In this document: positions 45,291-52,886 of the stretch, in pieces
Position numbering within the stretch: position 1 is the first letter of the stretch
How the letters are laid out: each line of letters begins with the position of its first letter
Assembly (NCBI GenBank): GCA_016716525.1
Contig: JADJWE010000010.1
Location: forward strand, 62,001-126,000
DNA length: 64,000 nt
DNA from: Candidatus Flexicrinis affinis
GTDB taxonomy: Bacteria > Chloroflexota > Anaerolineae > Aggregatilineales > Phototrophicaceae
Reading direction: 5' to 3'
Program-made: the position numbers and the translations under genes
Notes under the pieces: model-generated
Databases searched by the model: none
The model's input: only the letters and a program-made list of their open reading frames with translations
Told to the model about the DNA's origin: nothing

Positions 45291-46220
45291 GTGTCCGAAC
45301 TGTTTCAAATCTTCATCGACGTGATCACCCCGATTTTCCTGATCGTCGGGGTGGCGTTTTGGGTTGGCCGGCGATTCAACCCTGACATCCGCAGCCTGTC
45401 GACCATCCTGATCTACCTGTTTATCCCGGCGCTCTCGTTTCGCACGATGATCCGACTGCCGATCGATGGCGTACAAGACATCATCACGGGCGAGTTTGGC
45501 CGCGCCTTCGCGCAGGTCGCGCTGCTGGTGGCGATCATGTGGATCGTCGCGGCGGTGGTGGGGCGGGTGCTCAGGCTCGACCGGCGCACGGGAAGCGCGT
45601 TCACGCTCTCGATCACGCAGATCAACGCCGGCAACCTCGGCATCCCGCTCAATACGTTCGCCTTCGGGGCGGTCGGCGGCGAGCTGGCGCTGTTGTACTA
45701 CGTGTCGAGCGCGATGATCGGCGCAGTGACCGGCGTGTTCATCGCGTCGCGCGGGCAGAAATCGGTGGCGGGCGCGTTGTGGAACGTCGTGCGCGTGCCG
45801 GCCAGCACATCGGCGTTGTTGGGCCTTGCGCTGAACGTGTTCGACGTCACGGTGCCGCTGCCGATCGACCGGGCGATTTCGCTGCTCGGCGACGGCACGA
45901 TCCCGGGGATGATCGTGCTGCTTGGCCTGCTCATCAGCCGCATTCGCATTCGCCGCGCGCCGTGGAAGCTGGTGACGCTGGCGGCGTCCATTCGCCTGTT
46001 AGGCGGCGCGGCGGTCGGCGTGGTGCTGGCGAATCTGATCGGCGTGACCGGCGTGCAGTACAACGTCGCCGTGCTGCAAAGCGCGGTCCCGACCGCGGTG
46101 ATGGCGAACGCGCTGGCGGCCGAGTTCGGCAGCGATGCCGAGTTTACGTCCGCCGCCACGCTCGTGAGCACGCTTGCGAGTATTGGTACACTTACGCTCT
46201 GGATCGCATTGTTGAGATAA
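45291..46220 (+). CDS. AEC-family (auxin efflux carrier-like) membrane transporter
   Basis: A 309-residue integral membrane protein with about ten hydrophobic segments in two five-helix halves (IFIDVITPIFLIVGVAFWVG at the start; LVSTLASIGTLTLWIALL at the end). The motif ITQINAGNLGIPLNTFAFG matches the NxGxxGIPL pattern of AEC carriers, which export or exchange organic acids such as malate. The start is GTG; no strong ribosome binding site. The cytochrome gene begins 5 bases after its stop, so they may share a transcript; a functional link is not obvious. Confidence 0.85.
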   Translation: MSELFQIFIDVITPIFLIVGVAFWVGRRFNPDIRSLSTILIYLFIPALSFRTMIRLPIDGVQDIITGEFGRAFAQVALLVAIMWIVAAVVGRVLRLDRRTGSAFTLSITQINAGNLGIPLNTFAFGAVGGELALLYYVSSAMIGAVTGVFIASRGQKSVAGALWNVVRVPASTSALLGLALNVFDVTVPLPIDRAISLLGDGTIPGMIVLLGLLISRIRIRRAPWKLVTLAASIRLLGGAAVGVVLANLIGVTGVQYNVAVLQSAVPTAVMANALAAEFGSDAEFTSAATLVSTLASIGTLTLWIALLR

Positions 46221-46224
46221 CGGC

Positions 46225-47799
46225 ATGCGTAGACTGCTTTTCCTGATCGCCGTGCTGAGCCTGGGCGCGACGGCATGTACCGGCCTCGGCGGGGAACCGG
46301 CAGTGGTCGCCACCCTGCCTCCGCCGGCGACACTGGTGCTGACCGCACCGCCCAACACCGATCGCGGTATTCCCGCATCCCCGCCCGATCTGGCGCGCGG
46401 CGCGCAAATCTTCGCCGAGCGGTGTTCGGCCTGTCACGGCGTCGACGGGCGCGGCGATGGCCCGGTCGTGCAAGCCAATCCCGGCATGCAGCCCGGCGAT
46501 TTCCGCGATCCGGCCACCGCGCGAGGGCAAACCCCGCACGAGTGGTTCTCGACCATCACAAACGGCCGTATCGACCTGATGATGCCGCCGTGGATCGGCG
46601 CGCTCACCGAACAGGAACGATGGGATGTCGCGCTCTACACCTACACCATGCACTACGATCCCGAGGCGCTCTGGCTCGGGAGCCGCATGTACGAGGACTG
46701 TGCCGAATGTCACGGCGAGTTGGGGCGCGGCGACGGACCTGAAGCTGCGAATCTCACGGCCGACGTTAAAGACCTGACCGACCAGTCTGCGATGGTCACG
46801 CTCAGCGACGAGTCGATCTTCCGCATGGTGACGCAGGGCTTCGAGGACGTCATGCCGGCATACACCGAACTGAGCGAGGATGAACGCTGGGCCGTCGCGT
46901 CGTATGCGCGCACGCTCTCGCTGCAAGGCGTCGAGCAGTTCGAGACGCAGCCTGCGCCGGTCGATTTCACCGACTCGCTCACCGACCTGACCGGCGTCGC
47001 GTTCCTTGTGCAGATACACGCGATCGGTGATGCGCTGCAAGTCACGCAGGCGCTTCAGATGCGCAACCTCTCCGAAACGCGCACGTTCAGCCAGCAGACC
47101 GTGCTGGACGACGGTACGATCGCCGCGCTGGCGCTGACCCTACCCGATGGCGCGATCCTCGACTCGACCGCCGGCATCGGTGCGGTGAGCGCGGACGGCC
47201 GCACGGCATATGTCACCGAACCGCTTGCGCCGCGGTCGGACGGGTTGGCTGTGCTGAGTTATCTGCTGCCGTACGAGCCGGGCGCGTCGTTGTCGATCCC
47301 GCTGGATATCGTGATCGCCGGGCCGGTGCGCGTGCTGACCCGCCCGCTGACCGTGCGCGTGGACGGCGATCTGCTGCCGAGCTTGGGCGAGCAAACAGTC
47401 GGCAGCGAGCTGTACAACGGCTACGGCGACCAGTTGGCGTTAGCGGCAGGCAGCACACTCGAGTTTGCGATCACCGGAGAAGCCGACCCGGCCCCGGTCG
47501 AGGCGCTCGCCACGAGCGAACCCGCGCCTGAATCGGCCGAGCCCGCCGGTATCCCGGCCAGCACGCTCGCGCCGCTGATCGTGATCGCCGTCGCGGTAGG
47601 GGTTGTCGGGGGCGCCGTGATCGTCTTGCGCCGCCGGCCTGCCGAACGTGACAGCAGCGACATCGACGCGCTGGTTGCGCAGATCGCGGCGCTGGATTTG
47701 GCGCACGACCGCGGCCAGCTCAACCACGACCTTTGGCACCGCCAGCGCGCCGAACTCAAAGCACGCCTCGCCGAATTGATGGGACAAGACGAATCGTGA
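46225..47799 (+). CDS. Dihaem cytochrome c lipoprotein with a C-terminal membrane segment
   Basis: A 524-residue protein. The signal peptide ends in a lipobox-like LGATAC (Cys18). Two haem c motifs lie at Cys67-x-x-Cys70-His71 (CSACHG) and Cys159-x-x-Cys162-His163 (CAECHG), each in a ~90-residue monohaem fold with a distal Met candidate (MMPPW; VMPAY). A large beta-rich region (~240-430) follows, then a membrane segment (about 447-468) and a charged cytoplasmic tail with a coiled region. It overlaps the CcmA-like ATPase gene by four bases (GTGA), suggesting that the tail and the ATPase work together. Role as electron carrier is likely; partners are unknown. Confidence 0.85.
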   Translation: MRRLLFLIAVLSLGATACTGLGGEPAVVATLPPPATLVLTAPPNTDRGIPASPPDLARGAQIFAERCSACHGVDGRGDGPVVQANPGMQPGDFRDPATARGQTPHEWFSTITNGRIDLMMPPWIGALTEQERWDVALYTYTMHYDPEALWLGSRMYEDCAECHGELGRGDGPEAANLTADVKDLTDQSAMVTLSDESIFRMVTQGFEDVMPAYTELSEDERWAVASYARTLSLQGVEQFETQPAPVDFTDSLTDLTGVAFLVQIHAIGDALQVTQALQMRNLSETRTFSQQTVLDDGTIAALALTLPDGAILDSTAGIGAVSADGRTAYVTEPLAPRSDGLAVLSYLLPYEPGASLSIPLDIVIAGPVRVLTRPLTVRVDGDLLPSLGEQTVGSELYNGYGDQLALAAGSTLEFAITGEADPAPVEALATSEPAPESAEPAGIPASTLAPLIVIAVAVGVVGGAVIVLRRRPAERDSSDIDALVAQIAALDLAHDRGQLNHDLWHRQRAELKARLAELMGQDES

Positions 47800-48515
47800 A
47801 CAGTAGTACGCCGTTGCTCTCCGCCCGTGATCTGACCAAGACGTTCGGCTACCGGACCGTCTTGCGCGGTCTGACGCTCGATGTCCCCGCCGGACAGGCG
47901 CTTGCGCTGATGGGCCCCAACGGCTCCGGCAAGTCCACCTTGCTGCGGCTGATCTGCGGGCTGACGCGGCCCGACAAAGGCACGGTCACGGTCGGCGGAT
48001 GGTCGATCCCGCACGAGGCCGACCGCGTGCGCTCGCATCTGGGTCTGGTTGCGCATCGCCCGCTGATCTACGAAGGACTGACCGCCCGCGAGAACCTGCG
48101 CTTCTACGGCAAGCTGCACGGCTTGCGCGGCGCCGCGCTCGACGCTCGGATCGGCGAGATGCTCGATCAAGTCGGGCTGGGCAAGCGCGGCGACGATCTG
48201 GTGCGCGGATTCTCGCGCGGGATGATGCAGCGGTTGAGCATCGCGCGGGCCGTGCTGCACAAGCCTGACATCCTGCTGCTGGACGAACCGTTCACCGGCC
48301 TTGACCCGGCCGCCAAGGTGATGCTCTCGGCGCTGATTCACGACGTGCGCGGGCAGGGCGGCACCCTGATCATGACCTCGCACGAGCCGGCCGACAGCGT
48401 CGCATTGGCCGACCGCGCCGTGATCCTTGTCGGCGGCACGCTGGTGTACGACCAGCCGACCTCGGAGCTCACCTCCGAGCGCCTCGCCGCCGACTACGCC
48501 GCAGCGACAGCCTAA
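47796..48515 (+). CDS. ABC transporter ATP-binding protein, CcmA-like (haem export/cytochrome c maturation type)
   Basis: A 239-residue ATPase with Walker A GPNGSGKST, Q-loop region, signature FSRGMMQRL, Walker B ILLLDEP and switch His in SHEP. The sequence pattern (LTKTFGYRTVLRGLTLDVPAGQALALMGPNGSGKSTLL, LRLICGLTRPD) and pairing with a cytochrome c gene suggest a CcmA-type subunit. No ccmB or other permease gene follows; rsfS is next. GTG start overlaps the cytochrome stop. It could also be a generic ABC ATPase whose permease is elsewhere. Confidence 0.78.
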   Translation: MNSSTPLLSARDLTKTFGYRTVLRGLTLDVPAGQALALMGPNGSGKSTLLRLICGLTRPDKGTVTVGGWSIPHEADRVRSHLGLVAHRPLIYEGLTARENLRFYGKLHGLRGAALDARIGEMLDQVGLGKRGDDLVRGFSRGMMQRLSIARAVLHKPDILLLDEPFTGLDPAAKVMLSALIHDVRGQGGTLIMTSHEPADSVALADRAVILVGGTLVYDQPTSELTSERLAADYAAATA

Positions 48516-48579
48516 CCTGTGGCGCTCATCGCTTTGTGCTAAAATTACGCTAAACACAGACGTCAGAAAGGACACTGCT

Positions 48580-48930
48580 CTGGACTCTCTAGAATTGGCC
48601 CGTCTCATTGCCGAGTTGTTGGAAGACAAGAAAGCGGAGGACATCCTCGTCCTCGACCTTCGCCCCGACCGCGTGATTGCCGACTTCTTTGTGATCGCCA
48701 CCGGCACCAGCGACCGAAATCTCAAAGCCCTCGCCCAGCACGTCCGGGTAGAACTCAAAGACAAGCACGGGATTATGCCGGCTTCGATGGAAGGCATCGC
48801 GGAGTCGGGCTGGGTGCTGCTCGACTACGGCGAGATCGTCGTGCACATCTTCCTCGAGGACAAGCGGCAGTACTACGACCTCGAAGGCCTGTGGCGGGCC
48901 GAGAGCAAGGTCATTTTGAGCATCAAGTAA
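48580..48930 (+). CDS. rsfS: Ribosomal silencing factor RsfS (start codon apparently CTG)
   Basis: A 116-residue protein of the RsfS/Iojap family, which binds ribosomal protein L14 and blocks subunit joining in slow growth. Conserved segments are LLEDKKAEDILVLDLR, ADFFVIATGTSDRNLKALAQHV and GWVLLDYGEIVVHIFLEDKRQYYDLEGLW. The family normally starts just before xSLELARL. At that point the only possible initiator with a good ribosome binding site is CTG at 48580: AAAGGA lies 6 bases before it. No ATG or GTG exists nearby in frame; TTG at 48595 is too far from the Shine-Dalgarno. Confidence 0.85.
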   Translation: MDSLELARLIAELLEDKKAEDILVLDLRPDRVIADFFVIATGTSDRNLKALAQHVRVELKDKHGIMPASMEGIAESGWVLLDYGEIVVHIFLEDKRQYYDLEGLWRAESKVILSIK

Positions 48931-48981
48931 GGCGCGGGCGCACCGCCCCGCGCGAATGCATCTCGAAGGAGCACAATTCAC

Positions 48982-50139
48982 ATGACCGTGTCGATCTGGC
49001 AGGCGGAAGGGCGTGAACCGATCCGCGAAGTTGACGTTTTGGTGGTCGGGGCGGGGCTGGCCGGCTGCGCCGCCGCGATGTTCCTGTATCAGGCCGGCCA
49101 CGAGGACGACCTCGTCGTGACCGAGATGCGCGATGTTGGCTTGGGCGCCAGCGGCCGCAATGCCGGATTCATGATCACCGGTCTCGATCTCTACTACCAC
49201 CACGCCGTCGAGAAATACGGCGTGGAAGTGACGCGCGAGGTCTATGCCCTTTCGGAACGTACACACGCGATCTGGCGCGGGCTGATCGGCAAGCATGCCG
49301 TGCGGTTCAACGGAATCGGCAGTATGCTGCTGGCCGAAAGCGATGCCGAAGCCGAGGAGCTGCGCAAGGCATACGCCGCCATGCAGGCCGAAGGCATCAG
49401 CGCGATCTTCCACGACGGCGACCCACTGGGCCGTGGCTACTGCGCCGCCATCGAACAGCCGCAGGACGGCGCGGTTCAGCCTGTCGAGTTGGCGCGCGCC
49501 GCGCTGACCGAAAGCGAAGCCGAGCTGATCGACAACAACGAAATCTACAGCATTGCCCAGGTCGCCCCCGGCAAGGTGATCGTCCACACCCGCAAGGTCA
49601 CGTTCCATGCGCGCAAGGTGCTGCTGGCGACCAACGCCTACTCGGTCAGCCTGCACCCCTACTTCGCCGGCAAGATCATCCCGACCCGCGCGCAGGTGAT
49701 GGTCACCGCGCCGCTGGCCAAGCCGGTGCTCAACACCTGCGGCTACAGCGACTACGGCTTCATGTACTACCGCATGACGTTCGACAACCGGCTCCTGATC
49801 GGCGGCGGACGCAAGCTGTACAAGGACTTGGAGAACGACACGCTTGAAGACCGCGTGACCACGCCGGTACAGTCCTACATCGACGCCTATCTCGCCCAAC
49901 GCTTCCCGGATGTCAAAGCGCCGGTCGAGCGGCGCTGGGCGGGCATCATGGGCTTCACGCCGGACGGCATGCCGCTGGTCGGCCCCCTGCCCGACGCGCC
50001 AGATGTCGTGTTCTGCGTCGGGTTCAACGGGCACGGGCTGGCGCTGGCCGCCGCCGCCGCCGAACGTGCGGTCAACCTGCTGCTGCACGGCACCCACCCG
50101 GGCGCGTTCTCGCCCGACCGTCCGACCCTCAAACACTAG
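48982..50139 (+). CDS. FAD-dependent amino acid oxidase-family oxidoreductase (DAO-type)
   Basis: A 385-residue flavoprotein. The dinucleotide-binding start is DVLVVGAGLAGCAAAMFLYQAGH, and LGASGRNAGFM is the GxSGRNxG motif of D-amino acid/sarcosine oxidase-type enzymes. C-terminal IMGFTPDGMPLVGPLPD and VVFCVGFNGHGLALAAAAAE complete the FAD-binding fold. It oxidises amines or amino acids, probably in the cytoplasm; the substrate is unknown. AAGGAGC 8 bases upstream marks a good ribosome binding site. A family A repeat follows the stop. Confidence 0.87.
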   Translation: MTVSIWQAEGREPIREVDVLVVGAGLAGCAAAMFLYQAGHEDDLVVTEMRDVGLGASGRNAGFMITGLDLYYHHAVEKYGVEVTREVYALSERTHAIWRGLIGKHAVRFNGIGSMLLAESDAEAEELRKAYAAMQAEGISAIFHDGDPLGRGYCAAIEQPQDGAVQPVELARAALTESEAELIDNNEIYSIAQVAPGKVIVHTRKVTFHARKVLLATNAYSVSLHPYFAGKIIPTRAQVMVTAPLAKPVLNTCGYSDYGFMYYRMTFDNRLLIGGGRKLYKDLENDTLEDRVTTPVQSYIDAYLAQRFPDVKAPVERRWAGIMGFTPDGMPLVGPLPDAPDVVFCVGFNGHGLALAAAAAERAVNLLLHGTHPGAFSPDRPTLKH

Positions 50140-50145
50140 AGCGTA

Positions 50146-50370
50146 CCAAAGGGCTTGCGCCCTCTGGACTCCCATACCTGCGGATTTGAGCCGCACGCGG
50201 CTCAAATCCGCGAATTCGGACGTGCAGGAGTGCAAACGCAAACTCCTGCAGGGGTTTGCATCCCTTGAGCCCGTTGCGGCGAATTGGAAGCGTACGCGCT
50301 TCCAAATTCGCGGAAAAGGGAGTCCAGAGGGCGTAAGCCTTCTGGCGGGGATTTGGGGCAGCGCCCCAAG
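50146..50370. repeat. Hairpin mosaic repeat, family A copy 5 (double, inverted end)
   Basis: The longest copy. Modules run CCAAAGGGCTTGCGCCCTCTGG, a perfect 15-bp central stem at 50180-50211 (arm GCGGATTTGAGCCGC), GCAGGAGTGCAAAC...GTTTGCATCCC hairpins, a second central palindrome near 50279-50313 (arm GCGAATTGGAAGCG), CCAGAGGGCGTAAGCCTTCTGG and finally TTGGGGCAGCGCCCCAA. It reads in the opposite orientation to copies 1-4, as if two units had recombined. Confidence 0.85.
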
Positions 50371-50428
50371 ACTTGACTCTGACGCCGCGTTAGGGTTTAC
50401 GATGGGGCGGATGGAGGAGAACCGCCGC

Positions 50429-51238
50429 ATGTACACCGTCAAACAGGTCGCGGAACTGGCCGGCGTCAGCGTGCGCACGCTGCACCACTACGACCAGATC
50501 GGTTTACTCAAGCCGACGCAGATCGGGGCCAACGGCTACCGGTATTATGATGACGACGCGCTGCTGCGCTTGCAGCAAATCCTGTTCTACCGCGAATTAG
50601 GGCTGGAACTGGCGCAGATCAACGACGTGCTGAACAGCCCGGACTTCGACGTGCTGAGCGCGCTCAAGGCGCACCGAACGGCGCTGATCGAACGCGGGCG
50701 GCGCATCAACGAGCTTCTCGACACCATCGACGATACGATCAAGCATCTCAGCGGAGAGACCGACATGAGCCGCGCAAAACTGTTCAAGGGATTCAGCGAC
50801 GAGCAGCAGAAGCAGTACGAGCGTGAGGCGCGCCTGCAGTGGGATCCGCAGATCGTCAACAGCTCGATCAAGCGCTGGAACAACTACACGCAGCAGGAAC
50901 GCGACGCCATTGCCGACGAGGGCAACGCCGTCTACAGCGCGATCGCTGACGCCATCGACGCGGGTCTGACCGCCGAGAGCGACGAGGTACAGGCGCTCAT
51001 GCGCCGCTGGCATCAGCACATCCGCTACTTCTACGAACCGACGCTCGAGATCCTGCGCGGTCTGGGCGAGGGATACAACACGCATCCCGACTTCATCGCG
51101 AATTTTGCGAGGGTTCATCCGCAGCTTGCTGGCTTCATGCGAACGGCGATCAACCAGTACGTCGACGACCTCGAACACGCCGAGATCGTGCGCCTGCTCG
51201 CCGAAGACGAGCAGCAGTCAGGCAGCAGTAGTCAGTAG
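50429..51238 (+). CDS. MerR-family transcriptional activator, TipA-like
   Basis: A 269-residue regulator. The N-terminal MerR helix-turn-helix is MYTVKQVAELAGVSVRTLHHYDQIGLLKPTQIGANGYRYYDDDALLRLQQILFYRELGL, followed by a dimerisation coiled coil (~75-120). The C-terminal ~140 residues (SDEQQKQYEREA..., RWHQHIRYFYEPTLEILRGLGEGY) match the TipAS antibiotic-recognition domain, which traps thiopeptide-like ligands. ATG at 50429 is chosen because GGAGGAG lies 9 bases upstream; earlier in-frame ATGs exist. A drug or multidrug target gene is not adjacent. Confidence 0.9.
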   Translation: MYTVKQVAELAGVSVRTLHHYDQIGLLKPTQIGANGYRYYDDDALLRLQQILFYRELGLELAQINDVLNSPDFDVLSALKAHRTALIERGRRINELLDTIDDTIKHLSGETDMSRAKLFKGFSDEQQKQYEREARLQWDPQIVNSSIKRWNNYTQQERDAIADEGNAVYSAIADAIDAGLTAESDEVQALMRRWHQHIRYFYEPTLEILRGLGEGYNTHPDFIANFARVHPQLAGFMRTAINQYVDDLEHAEIVRLLAEDEQQSGSSSQ

Positions 51239-51267
51239 TCAGTCGTCAGTCGTCAGAGGTCAGTTGG

Positions 51268-51420
51268 CGAGGCCGGGACGCGATACAGCGCGTCCCTTCC
51301 AGACAGCGACATCGTGCGCACAGATCGCGGCGGACGACCCTGCATACCACGGCGTAGCGCGAAGCCCCTCTCCCCGCTTGCGACGACCAACGGGAGCACC
51401 GAAGGTCGGGAGAGGAGCCC
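51268..51420. repeat. Family B and C repeat fragments downstream of the MerR gene
   Basis: Contains GGACGCGATACAGCGCGTCCC (51276-51296), CAGCGACATCGTGCGCACAGATCGCGGCGGACGACC linker sequence, and a CCCCTCTCCCCGCTTGCGACG C-rich fragment with a GGGAGAGG partner near 51409. The gap separates convergent genes; no clear T-tract terminator. Confidence 0.5.
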
Positions 51421-51435
51421 CACGCCCCCGTCTCT

Positions 51436-52122
51436 CTACCGCGCGACCACCTGCCCCTGTCCGGTGATGTTCTCCGTGACGTCCGGGCTGCCGGCGTAGG
51501 TGACGGTCCCCGATCCGCTGATCGTCACATCCAGCGAGTCGCTCACGTTGACGTCGACATTGCCCATGCCGGTAATCGTGACGGTCGCACGCGTGCCGGT
51601 CAGTTCTGTTGCGTTGACGAAGCCTGACCCGTTAATCGAGTACGACTGCGTCTGCGCCGTGCCGGTCAACGTGAAATTGGATGACCCGCTGACCGTCACC
51701 GCGAACGAGTCTTCGTCGATCCCTGTCGCAGTGACCGGCCCCCCGCCGTTCACTTTGACTTCCTGAAGGCGCGGCACGGTGATGGTGTAGACCAGCGGCC
51801 GGGTCGGGCTGAGTGATTTGTTCTGCTCGTGGCTGATCACCAGCCATCCCGACCGGACCTCGGTCTTGATGAGCGGCATGAAGTTATCTTCGGCGCTGAT
51901 CGTCAGCGATTCGGCGTCACCGACTCGCACGACGATTTCGCCGCCGGAGGACATCTCGATTCGGCTGAACCCGCTAACCTCGCGAGTTTCTGTGGTTACG
52001 TTTCCCGACCCGGTAACGGTTTCGATCGGGCCGTTGTCAGTGGTGCAGGCAGCACCGACAAGCAGGACGAAAAGTGCGGCGGCAAAGATCAGCCGTCGTT
52101 GAAACAAGAGATTGTGCGTCAT
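51436..52122 (-). CDS. DUF2807-type lipoprotein (adhesin-like beta-helix)
   Basis: A 228-residue protein with a lipoprotein signal ending in LLVGAAC. The rest is a right-handed beta-helix of the head-GIN/DUF2807 kind: repeats of the form GSGNVTTETREVSGFSRIEMSSGGEIVVRVG, INGSGFVNATEL, ITGMGNVDVNVSD and ISGSGTVTYAG. Such proteins are thought to be surface auto-transported or anchored. ATG at 52122 follows AGGAGA. Predicted to be attached to the outer face of the membrane by Cys-lipidation. Confidence 0.85.
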   Translation of the reverse strand: MTHNLLFQRRLIFAAALFVLLVGAACTTDNGPIETVTGSGNVTTETREVSGFSRIEMSSGGEIVVRVGDAESLTISAEDNFMPLIKTEVRSGWLVISHEQNKSLSPTRPLVYTITVPRLQEVKVNGGGPVTATGIDEDSFAVTVSGSSNFTLTGTAQTQSYSINGSGFVNATELTGTRATVTITGMGNVDVNVSDSLDVTISGSGTVTYAGSPDVTENITGQGQVVAR

Positions 52123-52211
52123 GGTGTGGTGTCTCCTGAGGTGCAACCTCAGCGTAAGACCGCCCAATGTGAGGCAATAGTGACAAATAGCACAATCTTA
52201 CGAAACGACCG

Positions 52212-52886
52212 TCACGATACCAGCGCCAGCCAGCGCACGATGGGCCGGCCATCGGCGAGGATCCGGCGGCGCAGTGCGGCTTCCGCCTCGCCGGGTGGCG
52301 CAAATTTGAGCATGCCGAGCAAGTGGACATAGCCGCCAACCTGATCGGAGGTCAGCGATTGGCCGGGGCCGCGTGTGTCGTGGCCGGTTGTCAACAGATA
52401 GGCGTGGTTATGCAGCACTTTGAGGGCCGACTGCGTGTGCGGCCGGTCGCTCAGGGCCGCCAGCGTGCGATGAAACGCGAACAGCGCGTCACGCCCTGCG
52501 GCCAGCTCGCCGGAGACGCAGGCCGTGTTGAGCGCCTCGACATGCGGCTGGAGGGCCGTCCGCAATTGGGCGCGCCCCTGTGCTTCGAACGCCCACGTCA
52601 GCGCCAGACCCTCGACCGCGGCCATCAGCGCGAAAACCTCCTCGGCCTCGCCGGCGGTGAAGTCTCGCACGCGCACACCCCGCCGCGGCGAATAGCGCAC
52701 CCAGCCCTCGGTCTCCAACTGGCGCAGCGCATCGCGCACGGTGTTCTGGCTAACTTGCAGCGACTGCGCGATCGCCAGCTCGACCAACCGCTCGCCGCAT
52801 ACGTAGCGCCCTGTCCGGATGTTCTCGCGCAGCAGATGCGCGACCTCCTGCGCCAACGTCGTCCGCGAGTCGCTCACGGCGCCCAT
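52212..52886 (-). CDS. GntR-family regulator with an FCD-like C-terminal domain
   Basis: A 224-residue regulator. The winged helix (TLAQEVAHLLRENIRTGRYVCGERLVELAIAQSLQVSQNTVRDALRQLETEGWVRYSPRRGVRVRDF) is typical GntR; the C-terminal helical part (EVFALMAAVEGLALTWAF...FHRTLAAL) matches FadR/FCD-type metabolite-sensing domains. Start: ATG at 52886 with GGAGG 4 bases upstream; a GTG at 52877 overlaps the upstream kinase stop as GTGA and is a good alternative. The gene follows the kinase on the same strand. Target genes are unknown. Confidence 0.85.
   Translation of the reverse strand: MGAVSDSRTTLAQEVAHLLRENIRTGRYVCGERLVELAIAQSLQVSQNTVRDALRQLETEGWVRYSPRRGVRVRDFTAGEAEEVFALMAAVEGLALTWAFEAQGRAQLRTALQPHVEALNTACVSGELAAGRDALFAFHRTLAALSDRPHTQSALKVLHNHAYLLTTGHDTRGPGQSLTSDQVGGYVHLLGMLKFAPPGEAEAALRRRILADGRPIVRWLALVS

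Noticed and set aside
48589..50478. 629-codon reverse frame across rsfS and the FAD oxidoreductase
   Set aside because: Covers two real forward genes and a repeat block; composition is typical of a shadow frame.
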